Origin: an uncultured Altererythrobacter sp.
GTDB lineage: Bacteria; Pseudomonadota; Alphaproteobacteria; Sphingomonadales; Sphingomonadaceae
NCBI GenBank assembly: GCA_913055875.1
Contig: CAJXJY010000018.1
Span: 1 to 32,000 of the forward strand
Direction of reading: 5' to 3'
Length of the DNA: 32,000 nt
Shown piece after piece: positions 8,012 through 16,679 of the stretch (positions within the stretch are counted from its first letter, which is position 1; each line of letters starts with the position of its first letter). A program made the position numbers and the translations under genes. The notes beneath the pieces are model-generated. The model was not told the origin of the DNA. It worked only from the letters and a program-made list of their open reading frames with translations, and searched no databases.

Positions 8012-9335
8012 CATCCGCTGGTTCTGGGCTCGGCTCAACGCGAATTACTGGTTCTACCCGGCGCTGTTCGCGATCGTCGCGGGGCTGCTCGCCTTCGCGA
8101 TGATATTCCTCGACCGCAGCGGAGCGGCCGAGTTCCTCGACGATATCGCCTGGCTGGTCCCCGCCCGCCCGCAAGGGGCGGCGACCATGCTCACCGTGAT
8201 GGCGGGGAGCATGATCGGGGTCGCCTCGACCGTGTTCTCGATCACCATCGCCGCGGTCGCCTATGCCAGCGGCAATTACGGCCCGCGCCTGCTGACCAAT
8301 TTCATGGAGGACCGCGGCAACCAGTTGAGCCTCGCGACCTTCATCGGCAGCTTCGTCTACGCGCTGATCGTGCTCAGGAGCGTGCGCGCCGAAGACGAGA
8401 CCCCCGCCTCCGCCGGCGAGGCCGCCGCCACCGCCCTGCCCGGCTTCGTGCCGCAGCTCTCGCTGCTCGTCGCCTACCTCATGATGGGGCTGTGCGTCGC
8501 AGTGCTGGTGTTCTTCCTCAACCACATCCCGTCCTCGATCCGCATCAACACCGTGCTCAAGGGGATCGGTCGCCGCCTGCTCGAAGCGATCCGCGAGACC
8601 TACCCGGTGGAGGACGATTTCCGCAACGCCGTGCCGCAAAAGGGCGGCAAGCCCGTGCTCGCCTGGGGCACGGGCTATGTGCAGATGATCGATTTCGGCG
8701 ATCTCGAACGGGTCGCGCGCAAGAACGATTGCACCTTCTCGTTGCGCGTGCGGACCGGCGATTTCGTGCATCGCAAGATGGCGCTGGTGGATGTCGACGG
8801 CTGCGAGCCGGAGGACCTGGTCGAGAAGCTGCGCGACAGCTTCACCCTCGGTGCCTCGCGCACGCCCGAACAGGATCCGCAATTCCTGATCGACGAACTG
8901 GTCGAGATCGGGCTGCGCGCGCTGTCGCCCGGGATCAACGACCCGTTCACCGCGATCACCGCGCTGCACTGGCTCGGCGCGGCGACGGCGGAAATCGGGC
9001 GGCGCGACCTGCGCAAGGATATCTGCGGGGAGGATGCCGAGGATTGCCCGGTGATCCCGCTGCCCGACGATTTCCAGCACTATGTCGACCGCGGCTTCGG
9101 CGCGATCCGCAGCGCGGTGGCGAGTTCGCCGATCGCGTCCGAAGTGATGCTCGATACGCTCGCCAACGCCGCGACGCCGATCGAAGACGAGACGCGGCAG
9201 GCGATCCTCCGGACCGAGGGCAAGCGGCTCGCCGAACAGGCGCGGCTGGTGCTGGTCGGGCCCGATCTCGAACGCTTCGAGACGCACCTCGCCACCTTCG
9301 ACCGGACGTTCTGGGACGACAACGGGGCTAAGTAA
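8001..9335 (+). CDS. DUF2254 membrane protein
   Basis: A 444-residue protein of the DUF2254 family, function unknown. The first about 180 residues carry four hydrophobic helices (YPALFAIVAGLLAFAMIF; MLTVMAGSMIGVASTVFSI; LATFIGSFVYALIVL; LLVAYLMMGLCVAVLVFFL). The cytoplasmic part contains the family segments SSIRINTVLKGI, YVQMIDFGDLERVA, DFVHRKMALVDVDG and DELVEIGLRALSPGINDPFTA across two stretches. It begins inside the preceding small ORF (11-bp overlap) without an obvious Shine-Dalgarno, consistent with translational coupling. Its stop overlaps the convergent EamA transporter gene by 8 bp. Confidence 0.9.
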   Translation: MTADIRWFWARLNANYWFYPALFAIVAGLLAFAMIFLDRSGAAEFLDDIAWLVPARPQGAATMLTVMAGSMIGVASTVFSITIAAVAYASGNYGPRLLTNFMEDRGNQLSLATFIGSFVYALIVLRSVRAEDETPASAGEAAATALPGFVPQLSLLVAYLMMGLCVAVLVFFLNHIPSSIRINTVLKGIGRRLLEAIRETYPVEDDFRNAVPQKGGKPVLAWGTGYVQMIDFGDLERVARKNDCTFSLRVRTGDFVHRKMALVDVDGCEPEDLVEKLRDSFTLGASRTPEQDPQFLIDELVEIGLRALSPGINDPFTAITALHWLGAATAEIGRRDLRKDICGEDAEDCPVIPLPDDFQHYVDRGFGAIRSAVASSPIASEVMLDTLANAATPIEDETRQAILRTEGKRLAEQARLVLVGPDLERFETHLATFDRTFWDDNGAK

Positions 9336-10248
9336 CCGGCGGCAGCGGTTTCTTTTCCTGCCCCACTCCGCTCCCACGCGCGATCACCAGCGCGCTGCCG
9401 AGCAGCACCATGCCGAGGATGTCGAGCGCGCCGAGCACCTCGCCGAACACGCCGTAGCCATAAAGCGCCGCCACCGCCGGCTGGGTCAGCAGCGCGAGCC
9501 CGATCACCAGCGGCGGGAAATGGCGCAGGCTGAACACCAACAGCCCCTGCCCGACCAGCTGGCTGAGGAAGGACAGCACGATCAGCGGGGTCCAGTCGGT
9601 CGGGACGATCGGCTCGCCATTGAGGGCGGCTAGCACCAGCAGCACCGGGCAGGCGAACAGGCTGACCCACACCAGCAGGCTCCACGCGCCGATAGCCTTG
9701 CGCGCGTCCTGCAGCGTCAGCAGGTAGACCGCGTAGGCCAGCCCCGCCGCGAGGCAGAACAGGTCGCCGATCAGCGTTTCGGTGGAGATCTCGAGGCTGC
9801 GGCCCATCAGTAGTCCCGCCCCGCCCAGCGCGCAGACGATCGCCAGCCATTCGAGCCCGCGCGGCACGATGCGCGCGACGATGAAACCCCAGAACAGCAG
9901 CACGATGCTGCCCGCATTGCCGAACAGCGTCGCATTGCCGAGCCGCGTCATCCCGATCCCGATATGCCAGCTCGACAGGTCGAAGGCGAAGGCGGTCGAG
10001 CCGAGCGCGACGAACAGCAGCGTCCGACGCGGTATGCCGCCGAGCCGCTGCCCCGTCCCGCGCGCCAGCAGCGCGAGGAACGGCAGCGCGAGGAACAGCC
10101 GCCAGAACGCCGCGCTGACCGGCCCGCTGTCGGCCAGCCGCACCGACCACGGGCCGAGCGCCAGCGCAACATTGCCGCCGAGCAGCGCCAGCAGCAGCAG
10201 CCAGCGCGGCCAGGTCGTCCCGTCGAGATGCGCGGTTGATTTGCCCAT
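9328..10248 (-). CDS. EamA-family (DMT) transporter
   Basis: A 306-residue inner-membrane transporter of the drug/metabolite superfamily with about ten helices in two EamA repeats. The first repeat includes SAAFWRLFLALPFLALLARG and FVALGSTAFAFDLSSWHIGI; the second spans about residues 150-290 and ends with the family-like ALLTQPAVAALYGYGVFGE and ILGMVLLGSALVIARG. The substrate cannot be read; members export amino acids, purines or drugs. I take ATG 10248 (MGKSTAHL); the frame is open further upstream but would run into the divergent flavoenzyme gene. Confidence 0.88.
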   Translation of the reverse strand: MGKSTAHLDGTTWPRWLLLLALLGGNVALALGPWSVRLADSGPVSAAFWRLFLALPFLALLARGTGQRLGGIPRRTLLFVALGSTAFAFDLSSWHIGIGMTRLGNATLFGNAGSIVLLFWGFIVARIVPRGLEWLAIVCALGGAGLLMGRSLEISTETLIGDLFCLAAGLAYAVYLLTLQDARKAIGAWSLLVWVSLFACPVLLVLAALNGEPIVPTDWTPLIVLSFLSQLVGQGLLVFSLRHFPPLVIGLALLTQPAVAALYGYGVFGEVLGALDILGMVLLGSALVIARGSGVGQEKKPLPPVT

Positions 10249-10305
10249 CGCCGCGCAATAGCTGTGCTGCCGGGTTTGCAAAACGCATTTGAGGAACCGA
10301 GCACT

Positions 10306-11418
10306 TTGCACGATATCCTGTTCGAACCATTGACCATGGGCGCGCTCGAGGCACGCAACCGTATCTTCATGGCGCCGCTGACGCGCGGTCGCTCGACCCA
10401 GCCGGGCTCGGTCCCCAACGAGATGATGGCGACGTACTACCGCCAGCGCGCCAATGCCGGGCTGATCATCAGCGAAGCGACCGGGATCAGCGTCGAGGGC
10501 CTCGGCTGGCCCGCCGCGCCCGGCGTGTGGAGCGAGGAACAGACCGAAGGCTGGAAGCAGGTGACGAAGGCCGTCCACGACGAGGGCGGGCTGATCGTCC
10601 TCCAACTATGGCATATGGGACGGCTGGTGCATCCCGATTTCCTCGGCGGCGAGGCGCCCGTCTCGGCCAGCGCGACGCACGCGCCCGGCCATGCGCACAC
10701 GCCGACCGGGCGGCAGGACTACGCCCCCGCGCGTGCGCTCGACAAGGGCGAGATCGCGCGCGTGGTCGGCGACTACGCCCATGCCGCCGGGAACGCGAAG
10801 AAGGCCGGCTTCGACGGGGTCCAGCTGCACGGCGCGAATGGCTACCTCGTCGACCAGTTCCTGCGCGACGGCACCAACCTGCGCGACGACGACTACGGCG
10901 GACCGCCCGAAAACCGCGTGCGGTTCCTGCGCGAAGTGCTCGAGGCTCTGGCCGCGCTGTGGGGCACCGACCGCGTCGGCCTGCGCCTGTCGCCCAACGG
11001 CGAGACGCAAGGCTGCGACGACAGCGATCCGGCAGCGACCTTCGGCGCGGCGGCGAAAGTGTGCGAGGATATCGGCATCGCCTTCCTCGAACTGCGCGAA
11101 CCCGGCCCCGACGGCACCTTCGGCTCGACCGACGTCCCCAAGCAGAGCCCGCTGATTCGCGAGGCCTATTCGGGTCCGCTGGTGCTCAACAGCGACTACG
11201 ACGCGGAAAAGGCGGCGGACGATATCTCGCGCGGTTGCTGCGATGCGGTGAGCTTCGGGCGGCCCTACATCTCGAACCCCGACCTCGCGCAACGGATCGA
11301 GCAGGGTGCAGGTTTCGCACCCAATGTCGACGTGCCGAAAAGCTGGTATCTGCCCGGACCCGAAGGCTATATCGATTATCCCACTCTCGAAGAGGCGAGC
11401 GCGCTCGCCGACGGCTGA
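10306..11418 (+). CDS. Old yellow enzyme, NADH:flavin oxidoreductase (ene-reductase)
   Basis: An FMN-dependent TIM-barrel enzyme that reduces activated C=C bonds, and in some members nitro-esters or maleimides, using NAD(P)H. With a TTG start at 10306 it is 370 residues, matching the NemA/OYE length, and GAGGA lies about 10 nt upstream; a longer frame from GTG 10264 has no Shine-Dalgarno. Motifs: FMAPLTRGRS near 22, ISEATGIS, LQLWHMGR, the substrate-binding pair His175/Asn178 in LHGANGY, DGTNLRDDDYGG, RLSPNGE and SFGRPYISNPDL. It is followed 18 bp later by the CitE-like gene on the same strand. The physiological substrate is unknown. Confidence 0.93.
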   Translation: MHDILFEPLTMGALEARNRIFMAPLTRGRSTQPGSVPNEMMATYYRQRANAGLIISEATGISVEGLGWPAAPGVWSEEQTEGWKQVTKAVHDEGGLIVLQLWHMGRLVHPDFLGGEAPVSASATHAPGHAHTPTGRQDYAPARALDKGEIARVVGDYAHAAGNAKKAGFDGVQLHGANGYLVDQFLRDGTNLRDDDYGGPPENRVRFLREVLEALAALWGTDRVGLRLSPNGETQGCDDSDPAATFGAAAKVCEDIGIAFLELREPGPDGTFGSTDVPKQSPLIREAYSGPLVLNSDYDAEKAADDISRGCCDAVSFGRPYISNPDLAQRIEQGAGFAPNVDVPKSWYLPGPEGYIDYPTLEEASALADG

Positions 11419-11436
11419 CGAGGCGACCGACCGATT

Positions 11437-12291
11437 ATGCGATCCTGGCTGACCGTTCCGGCCCATAATTCGGCCAAGCTCGCCAAGGCCGCCGCGCTCG
11501 ATGCCGATGCCATGATCGTCGATCTTCACGCCGGCGGCGATGCGGGCCGGGGCACGCGCGCCTTGGTCGGCGACTGGTTCGCATCGACAAAGGGGTCGGC
11601 GCGGCGCTTCGAACGGTGGCTCCGGATTTCGCCGCTCAGCGGCGAGCAATGGCGCGACGAACTCGACGCGGTGATGAAGGGCTCGCCCGACGGCGTGGTT
11701 ATGACCGGGATCGAAGACCCCGAGGAAGTGCGCCGGATGGCGAGCGAGCTCTACGAGCTCGAGCAGCGCCACGGCGTTACGCCCAATTCGGTCCGGCTGG
11801 TGCTGCAGCTCGGTTCGAGCGCGCGCGGCGCGATGGCCATACCTGCGCTGGTGCGCGATCCGCATCCCCGCCTCACCGGGCTAACATGGGATCCGGCAGC
11901 GCTCGCGCGCGATATCGGGGCGAATCTGTCGGGCGGCGGCGGGTGGCCGGCCCCGTTGGCACATGTCCGCAGCCAAGTCGTACTCGGCGCGAAAGCGCTC
12001 GGGCGCATCGCGATCGAAGCGCCCCATGCCGATTGGCGCGACAGCGACGGTTTTGCAGCTGCGCTGGCCGCCGCGCGAAAGGACGGCTTCGACGCGATGG
12101 CGGCGGTACACCCGGCGCAGATCGCTGCGATCAACGAAACTTTTGCACCAGGCGCCGAGGAACTCGCGGACGCGCGCGCGATCGTCGACCTGTTCGACAA
12201 CGCTCCGGGCACCGAGATGTTGCAGTTCCGCGGACGCATGATCGACCGCGCACAGTTGCACCGCGCAAGGCGGATGCTGGCGACGGCGTAG
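11437..12291 (+). CDS. CitE/HpcH-HpaI-like aldolase, probably without metal site
   Basis: A 284-residue protein of the citrate lyase beta / HpcH-HpaI TIM-barrel superfamily, recognisable from MRSWLTVPAHNSAKLAKAA at the start, ADAMIVDL near 24, LRISPLS near 62 and the C-terminal AVHPAQIAAINETFAP (usually IHPxQ). Active members cleave or condense acyl-CoA-type substrates with Mg2+. Here the usual Asp-Leu-Glu-Asp is DLHA, the region that usually supplies the Glu ligand reads LVLQLGSSARG (residues about 119-129), and the usual Asp ligand aligns with Ala in TWDPAALARDIG. Probably co-transcribed with the flavoenzyme. Function uncertain. Confidence 0.8.
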   Translation: MRSWLTVPAHNSAKLAKAAALDADAMIVDLHAGGDAGRGTRALVGDWFASTKGSARRFERWLRISPLSGEQWRDELDAVMKGSPDGVVMTGIEDPEEVRRMASELYELEQRHGVTPNSVRLVLQLGSSARGAMAIPALVRDPHPRLTGLTWDPAALARDIGANLSGGGGWPAPLAHVRSQVVLGAKALGRIAIEAPHADWRDSDGFAAALAAARKDGFDAMAAVHPAQIAAINETFAPGAEELADARAIVDLFDNAPGTEMLQFRGRMIDRAQLHRARRMLATA

Positions 12292-12313
12292 TTTCAATCC
12301 CGACCGGATAACA

Positions 12314-12428
12314 TCGTCATGCTGAACTTGTTTGACCTTCGGCCAGCTTCGCTTCCAGCATCCATCTCTCCACCTTCACCGTTCGTGGCCGAGGCGAAAT
12401 GAATCCTGAAACAAGTTCAGGATGACGA
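12314..12428. repeat. Dispersed inverted repeat, 20-bp arms
   Basis: TCGTCATGCTGAACTTGTTT at 12314-12333 is the inverse of AAACAAGTTCAGGATGACGA at 12409-12428 with one mismatch; the 75 bp between hold no gene. The arm matches a short repeat common between genes in sphingomonads and other alphaproteobacteria (remembered, not searched). It lies between two converging genes and could fold as a terminator-like structure. Confidence 0.7.
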
Positions 12429-12456
12429 ATTGGCGCGAACCGGATCGGATTTGAAC

Positions 12457-12756
12457 CTAGCCTTCTTCCGCGGGTTCGGGCTCCGGCGCAGGCGGCTCCT
12501 CCGCCGCCGGATCGTCGGCAGGTTCGGTCGCCGTGTCGGCCGATCCACTGGCAGATGCCGGCGCGCTTTCCTCGCGCAGCGGCGGCGATTGCGACCGGAG
12601 CTGGTCGAGCGGCAGCATGTCGTCGCTGATCGAGCCGCCCAGCACCTCGCCCTCGGCACCCCGGCCGTCGTCGGCGGACACTGCTTCCGGTTCGTCGCCG
12701 CAGGCTGCGAGAGCGAACGCGGCAAGCAGCGGCACGGCGAACGGCTTAATCGGCAC
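12457..12756 (-). CDS. Small acidic lipoprotein
   Basis: A 99-residue predicted lipoprotein. The signal peptide ([19 protein letters not shown]) ends in the lipobox LAAC, so the mature protein starts at a lipidated Cys19 and is probably outer- or inner-membrane attached facing the periplasm. The mature part is low-complexity, rich in Glu, Pro, Ala and Ser ([14 protein letters not shown] at the end), so it is probably disordered. I chose the GTG at 12756, with AGAGG 7 nt upstream. It overlaps the end of lipB by 11 bp and is probably co-transcribed with it. Function unknown. Confidence 0.7.
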   Translation of the reverse strand: MPIKPFAVPLLAAFALAACGDEPEAVSADDGRGAEGEVLGGSISDDMLPLDQLRSQSPPLREESAPASASGSADTATEPADDPAAEEPPAPEPEPAEEG

Positions 12757-13420
12757 TGACACACCTCTTATTGTCGAGCGCGGCGAGGAAATCGCCGAAG
12801 CGCGCCTGCAATGCCGCATCCCAATCCTCCGGCGCAAGCGCTATTCCGAGCCGTTCGAGGCTGGTGACACCGAATTCGTCTATTCCGCACGGCACGATCC
12901 CGGCGAAATGCGACAGGTCGGGCGCAAGATTGACCGAGAATCCGTGCATCGTCACCCACCGCCGCACGCGTACCCCTATCGCGCCGATCTTGGCCTCGCG
13001 CCCGTCGATGTCGCGGGTCCAGATGCCGATCCGCCCCTCGGCGCGCCACGCCTCGATCCCGATATCGCCGAGCGTATCGATCACCCACCCCTCGATCGCA
13101 TGGACGAAGCACCGCACGTCGCGCCCGCGCTGCGTCAGGTCGAGCAGCACGTAGCCGACGCGCTGCCCCGGCCCGTGATAGGTGTAGCGCCCGCCGCGCC
13201 CGGCCTCGACCACCTCGAAGCGGGGATCAAGCAGTTCGTCGGCCGCCGCGCTGGTGCCGGCGGTGTAGACCGGCGGGTGTTCGAGCAACCACACCAGCTC
13301 CTCCGCCTCGCCGGCGGCAATGGCACGGTTGCGCCGGTCCATCGTGTCGAGCGCATCGCGATAGGGCACCTGCCCCTCGGCCACGCGCCATTCGACGGTA
13401 TCGGGTGATTTCGCTGACAT
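12746..13420 (-). CDS. lipB: Lipoyl(octanoyl) transferase
   Basis: Transfers octanoate from acyl-carrier protein to lipoyl domains of 2-oxoacid dehydrogenases and the glycine cleavage H protein, the first step of endogenous lipoylation in the cytosol. The 224-residue protein shows the family signature [12 protein letters not shown] (residues 75-86), the catalytic lysine in AKIGAIG (Lys144) and the catalytic cysteine in GIVPCGI (Cys178). The start at ATG 13420 gives the usual length; a longer frame crosses the divergent promoter. No lipA is adjacent. The gene downstream is the small lipoprotein, overlapping by 11 bp. Confidence 0.97.
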   Translation of the reverse strand: MSAKSPDTVEWRVAEGQVPYRDALDTMDRRNRAIAAGEAEELVWLLEHPPVYTAGTSAAADELLDPRFEVVEAGRGGRYTYHGPGQRVGYVLLDLTQRGRDVRCFVHAIEGWVIDTLGDIGIEAWRAEGRIGIWTRDIDGREAKIGAIGVRVRRWVTMHGFSVNLAPDLSHFAGIVPCGIDEFGVTSLERLGIALAPEDWDAALQARFGDFLAALDNKRCVSAD

Positions 13421-13482
13421 CGGCGATTGCGTGTACCCGAATTGTCGGCTTATCAAGGACAACATCCAGAGGGGATACCGCA

Positions 13483-14310
13483 ATGAATTTCAGCATGAGC
13501 CGCACATGGAACGAGACGACTTCGCTGCTCGGCCGCAATTTCGGGCTGCTGGCGGTGCTGGCAGGCCTGTTCCTGTTCCTGCCGCAGGGGCTGCTCTACG
13601 TGGTGTTCCCCGAGGCCATGACGCAGCAGATGCAGGTCGGTATCGGGGCATCGATGTCCGGCGAAGACGGATCGGTCGCGTTCTTCGTCGCCTCGCTCCT
13701 GCTCTCGCTGATCCAGATCCTGGGCCTCACCGCCATGACCGCGCTGCTCGATCAGCACAAGCGCCCCACGGTCGGGCAGGCGATCGAGATTGCTGCACGC
13801 AGGTTTCTGACGGTCTTCGCCTGTTTCCTGATCGCGATGGTCGTCGTTCTGGCGCTGTGCGTGCCGGTGCTTCTGTTCGTCGGGTTCGACGCGGTCATGA
13901 GCGGCGATATGAGCGGTGCGATCGGGAGGATGATGTTCGGTGCCCTGGTGCTCCTGATCGTGCTGCTCTACCTCGCAGGCCGCATGTCGGTGCTGATGGC
14001 GGTTATCACCCTCGACGGCGTAGGGAATCCGTTTCGGGCGCTCGCCGATTCGTGGCGCCTGACCTCTCCGGCACAGTGGCGGATTTTCGGCTTCTACCTG
14101 CTGCTGCTGGTCGTGGCGCTGGTCATCATGCTGGTCGTCGGAATGGTCTTCGGTGCGATCGGTGCGGCGACGGGCAGCCAGAGCGTCGCGATCCTGCTCA
14201 ACAGCGTGTTCGGCGCGTTCGCCAATGTCGTGACGGTGGCGATCGGCGTCGCCATCTACTACCAGCTGGCCGGACCCGGCACGCGGCAATTGAGCGACGC
14301 ATTCGAGTAA
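13483..14310 (+). CDS. Multipass membrane protein of unknown function
   Basis: A 275-residue polytopic protein with about six long hydrophobic segments (residues about 20-45, 70-95, 110-140, 150-180, 205-235, 245-265). The pattern and the segment [20 protein letters not shown] resemble the membrane domain of glycerophosphodiesterase-like or YciC-type proteins, where a loop before the last helices carries a similar motif; I do not claim an activity. Start ATG 13483 has AGAGGGG 9-15 nt upstream. It is divergent from lipB with only 62 bp between starts and ends 15 bp before the convergent methyltransferase gene. Confidence 0.72.
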   Translation: MNFSMSRTWNETTSLLGRNFGLLAVLAGLFLFLPQGLLYVVFPEAMTQQMQVGIGASMSGEDGSVAFFVASLLLSLIQILGLTAMTALLDQHKRPTVGQAIEIAARRFLTVFACFLIAMVVVLALCVPVLLFVGFDAVMSGDMSGAIGRMMFGALVLLIVLLYLAGRMSVLMAVITLDGVGNPFRALADSWRLTSPAQWRIFGFYLLLLVVALVIMLVVGMVFGAIGAATGSQSVAILLNSVFGAFANVVTVAIGVAIYYQLAGPGTRQLSDAFE

Positions 14311-14325
14311 TTGCTGCGCAGGCGC

Positions 14326-14961
14326 TCAGGCCGCCTTGTCCTTCCAGCCCCAGAACAGCTTGCAGGGCAGGACGTTGAGCAGTTCGAAACCCTGGTCGAT
14401 GCGCGCGAAATGCTTCGCCATGAAATCGCGCGCGCGCGCGGAGAACTGGTAGACCAGGAACGCGCCGCCCGGGCGCAGCACCTCATGCGTCGCCTCGGCG
14501 ATGGCCGGGCCAACGCCGTCGGGCAGGGTCGAGAACGGCAGGCCCGAGAGTACATAATCGGCCTGCTCGAAGCCGAGCGCCGCGACGATCTCGCCGACAT
14601 CCGCCGCCGAGCCGTGGACCGCGTGAAAGCGGCTGTCCGAAATCGTCTTGCGCAGATAGTCGATATAGAGCGGGTTGGTGTCGATCACCACCAGCGCCCC
14701 GTCGCGCGGCAGCCGCTCGAGCACGGGGAAGCAGAAGGTCCCGACGCCGGGGCCGTATTCGACGAACAGCTGGCAATTCTTCCAGTCGACCGGCGCGAGC
14801 ATCTTCTCGATGGTGAAGCGCGAGGACGGGATGATCGAGCCGACCATCTTCGGATGTTCGAGGAACCCGCGGAAGAACACGCCCCACTGGCCGAACAGCC
14901 GGCCCATGCGCTGCTTCAGGCTGCGCGGCCTCTGCAGCGCCAAATCGCTCGAATTGGTCAA
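14326..14961 (-). CDS. Phospholipid N-methyltransferase-like SAM enzyme
   Basis: A 211-residue class I SAM-dependent methyltransferase resembling PmtA-type phosphatidylethanolamine N-methyltransferases. The SAM-binding glycine loop is VEYGPGVGTF (about residues 59-68), followed by VVIDTNPLYIDYLR and the motif IV region DYVLSGLPFSTLP. The preceding stretch FFRGFLEHPKMVGSIIPSS is typical of this group. The start is inferred as TTG 14961, with GAGG 8 nt upstream; the frame stays open far upstream, opposite the MFS gene, but that part is a shadow. The substrate (lipid rather than RNA) is inferred from similarity. Confidence 0.78.
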   Translation of the reverse strand: MTNSSDLALQRPRSLKQRMGRLFGQWGVFFRGFLEHPKMVGSIIPSSRFTIEKMLAPVDWKNCQLFVEYGPGVGTFCFPVLERLPRDGALVVIDTNPLYIDYLRKTISDSRFHAVHGSAADVGEIVAALGFEQADYVLSGLPFSTLPDGVGPAIAEATHEVLRPGGAFLVYQFSARARDFMAKHFARIDQGFELLNVLPCKLFWGWKDKAA

Positions 14962-14979
14962 GAATTTCGCCTCGTTCTG

Positions 14980-14996
14980 CGACCGACGATCGGTCG
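14980..14996. promoter_or_regulatory. Candidate operator palindrome
   Basis: CGACCGA and TCGGTCG form a perfect 7-bp inverted repeat with a 3-bp spacer in the 111-bp gap between the divergent methyltransferase and MFS genes. The symmetry and position fit a dimeric repressor site, but no regulator gene is beside it, so this is only a candidate. Confidence 0.3.
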
Positions 14997-15072
14997 GCGG
15001 ATAAGGCACGGAGTTCGCAAATATGCGCCGCCATTGCAAGCGCGGCCTGCACGGCGTAGCGGCTGAGCCGCA

Positions 15073-16455
15073 ATGGCCGAGGTCGATCCGTCCCCCCTGC
15101 CCGCTCACATAGCGCCGCGCAAACCGATCTCGCGCGAGCGCATGGCGCTGCTGTTCATGGTCATGCTGGTGACCGCCGCTGGCAATACGGCGATGCAATC
15201 GGTGATGCCCTCGATCGGCACCGAGCTGGGCGTCGCCGACGTGTGGATCAGCATCGCCTATACCTGGTCGGCGCTGCTGTGGGTGGTGTGTGCGCCGATC
15301 TGGGCGCGGCGTTCCGACCGGCGCGGACGCAAGGCGATGATGGCGGTCGGGCTGATCGGTTTCATCGTTTCGATGGGCCTGTGCGGGCTGGTGCTGGTGT
15401 TCGGCCTCGCCGGCGCGCTGTCGGCCGCGGCGACGCTGATATTCTTCGCCGCCGCGCGCAGCCTGTACGGCGGGTTCGGCTCGGCCGCGCCGCCGGCGGT
15501 GCAGGCCTATGTCGCGAGCCGCACTCCGCGCGCCGAACGGACGCAGGCGATGGCGCTCATCGCCTCGAGCTTCGGCCTCGGCACGGTGATCGGCCCCGCG
15601 CTCGCGCCGCTGCTGGTGTTTCCGGTGACCGGACTGACGGGTCCCTTCTTCGCCTTCGCGATAGTCGGGCTGGCGGTGCTTGTCGCATTGCGCCTGCGGC
15701 TGCCCGACGACGACCCGACCTTCGCCGCGCGCGGCGACGTGGTCGCGGCGCCGTTCAGTGCCAACTCCAACACGCGGATGAGAGGCGACGAGGAGGACGA
15801 CGACGAGACCGGCGAGACCGGCGAGACCGCCGCCATCCCCGACCTGTCGTGGCGCGACCGGCGGCTGCGCCCGTGGCTGGTCGCCGGGCTGCTCGGCGGG
15901 CACGCGCAGGCGGCGACGCTCGGGATCATCGGCTTCTTCATCCTCGACCGGCTCGGCCTGCGCGGCGACCCGGCGCTGGGGACCGGGCCGATCGGCCTGG
16001 TCCTGATGTGCGGTGCGATCGCGACGCTGCTGGCGCAATGGGGGCTGATCCCCATGCTCAAGCTCGGACCGCGCTCGTCGACGCTATGGGGCATGGCGCT
16101 GGCAATCTGCGGCGTGATCGGTTTTTCGCTGGCGCAGGACCTGCACTCCATCGCGCTCGGCTTTGCGGTCGCCTCGCTCGGCTACGGTCTCTACCGGCCA
16201 GGGTTCACCGCGGGCGCCTCGCTGGCGGTGACGCGGCGCGAGCAGGGCCAGATCGGCGGCATTGTCGCCTCGGTCAACGGCGCCGCCTACGTCGTCGCCC
16301 CAGCGGCAGGCGTGTGGCTCTACGGCCACCACCAGTGGATCGGCTTCGCGGCAATCTGCCTGCTGTGCTTCGCGGTCTTCGCGCTAGGCTGGCGCACGCT
16401 GCAGGCGGACGAAGTGCTCGAAGGGCGCCGCGCCGAGCGGGAGGATGTGGGCTAG
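15073..16455 (+). CDS. MFS transporter (probable drug efflux)
   Basis: A 460-residue major facilitator with about twelve helices. The loop 2-3 signature is present as WARRSDRRGRKAMM (about residues 77-90), with a motif-C-like GLGTVIGPALAPLL in helix 5, which points to proton-coupled antiport of the TetA/multidrug kind. The central cytoplasmic loop (about residues 235-262) is unusually acidic (GDEEDDDETGETGET), coded by a small GGCGAGACC-type tandem repeat. The start is ATG 15073 with no strong Shine-Dalgarno. It faces arsC across the structured repeat at 16532. The substrate is unknown. Confidence 0.88.
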   Translation: MAEVDPSPLPAHIAPRKPISRERMALLFMVMLVTAAGNTAMQSVMPSIGTELGVADVWISIAYTWSALLWVVCAPIWARRSDRRGRKAMMAVGLIGFIVSMGLCGLVLVFGLAGALSAAATLIFFAAARSLYGGFGSAAPPAVQAYVASRTPRAERTQAMALIASSFGLGTVIGPALAPLLVFPVTGLTGPFFAFAIVGLAVLVALRLRLPDDDPTFAARGDVVAAPFSANSNTRMRGDEEDDDETGETGETAAIPDLSWRDRRLRPWLVAGLLGGHAQAATLGIIGFFILDRLGLRGDPALGTGPIGLVLMCGAIATLLAQWGLIPMLKLGPRSSTLWGMALAICGVIGFSLAQDLHSIALGFAVASLGYGLYRPGFTAGASLAVTRREQGQIGGIVASVNGAAYVVAPAAGVWLYGHHQWIGFAAICLLCFAVFALGWRTLQADEVLEGRRAEREDVG

Positions 16456-16507
16456 GTTTCGGTTTGGGCCGAGCTGAGACGGGTGGGGACGAGTCTTTGT
16501 TGCGTGC

Positions 16508-16529
16508 GGGGCGCACGTCCGTGCGCCCC
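16508..16529. terminator. GC hairpin after MFS gene
   Basis: GGGGCGCAC (16508-16516) pairs perfectly with GTGCGCCCC (16521-16529) around a GTCC loop, 53 bp after the MFS stop codon. There is no U-run, so it is only a possible terminator or mRNA-end stabiliser. It directly adjoins the large structured repeat. Confidence 0.4.
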
Positions 16530-16531
16530 TT

Positions 16532-16674
16532 GCGGCACCGGCCCGCTCCCCCACCCGGCCACCCCGACGATAGTAACCTATGGGTGGCCGGGTGGGGGAG
16601 CGGGCCGGTGCCGCTTCTGGCGGTCAAACGCCTGTCAAGCAGTGATAGGTCTCGTCACCGCCGGAAAAGAACGC
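16532..16674. repeat. Structured intergenic repeat, copy 2 (complete)
   Basis: Bases 16532-16564 and 16582-16614 form a perfect 33-bp inverted repeat around a 17-nt apical region (16565-16581), which itself can pair ATAG/CTAT. A second module follows: 16617-16624 pairs with 16657-16664 (one G-T wobble) around a 7-bp inner hairpin (16631-16637 with 16643-16649), then a GGAAAAGAACGC tail. Copy 1 at the window start differs in the stem and loop but keeps pairing. It fills the convergent gap between the MFS gene and arsC; its tail lies 5 bp from the arsC stop. Confidence 0.9.
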
Positions 16675-16679
16675 AACCC

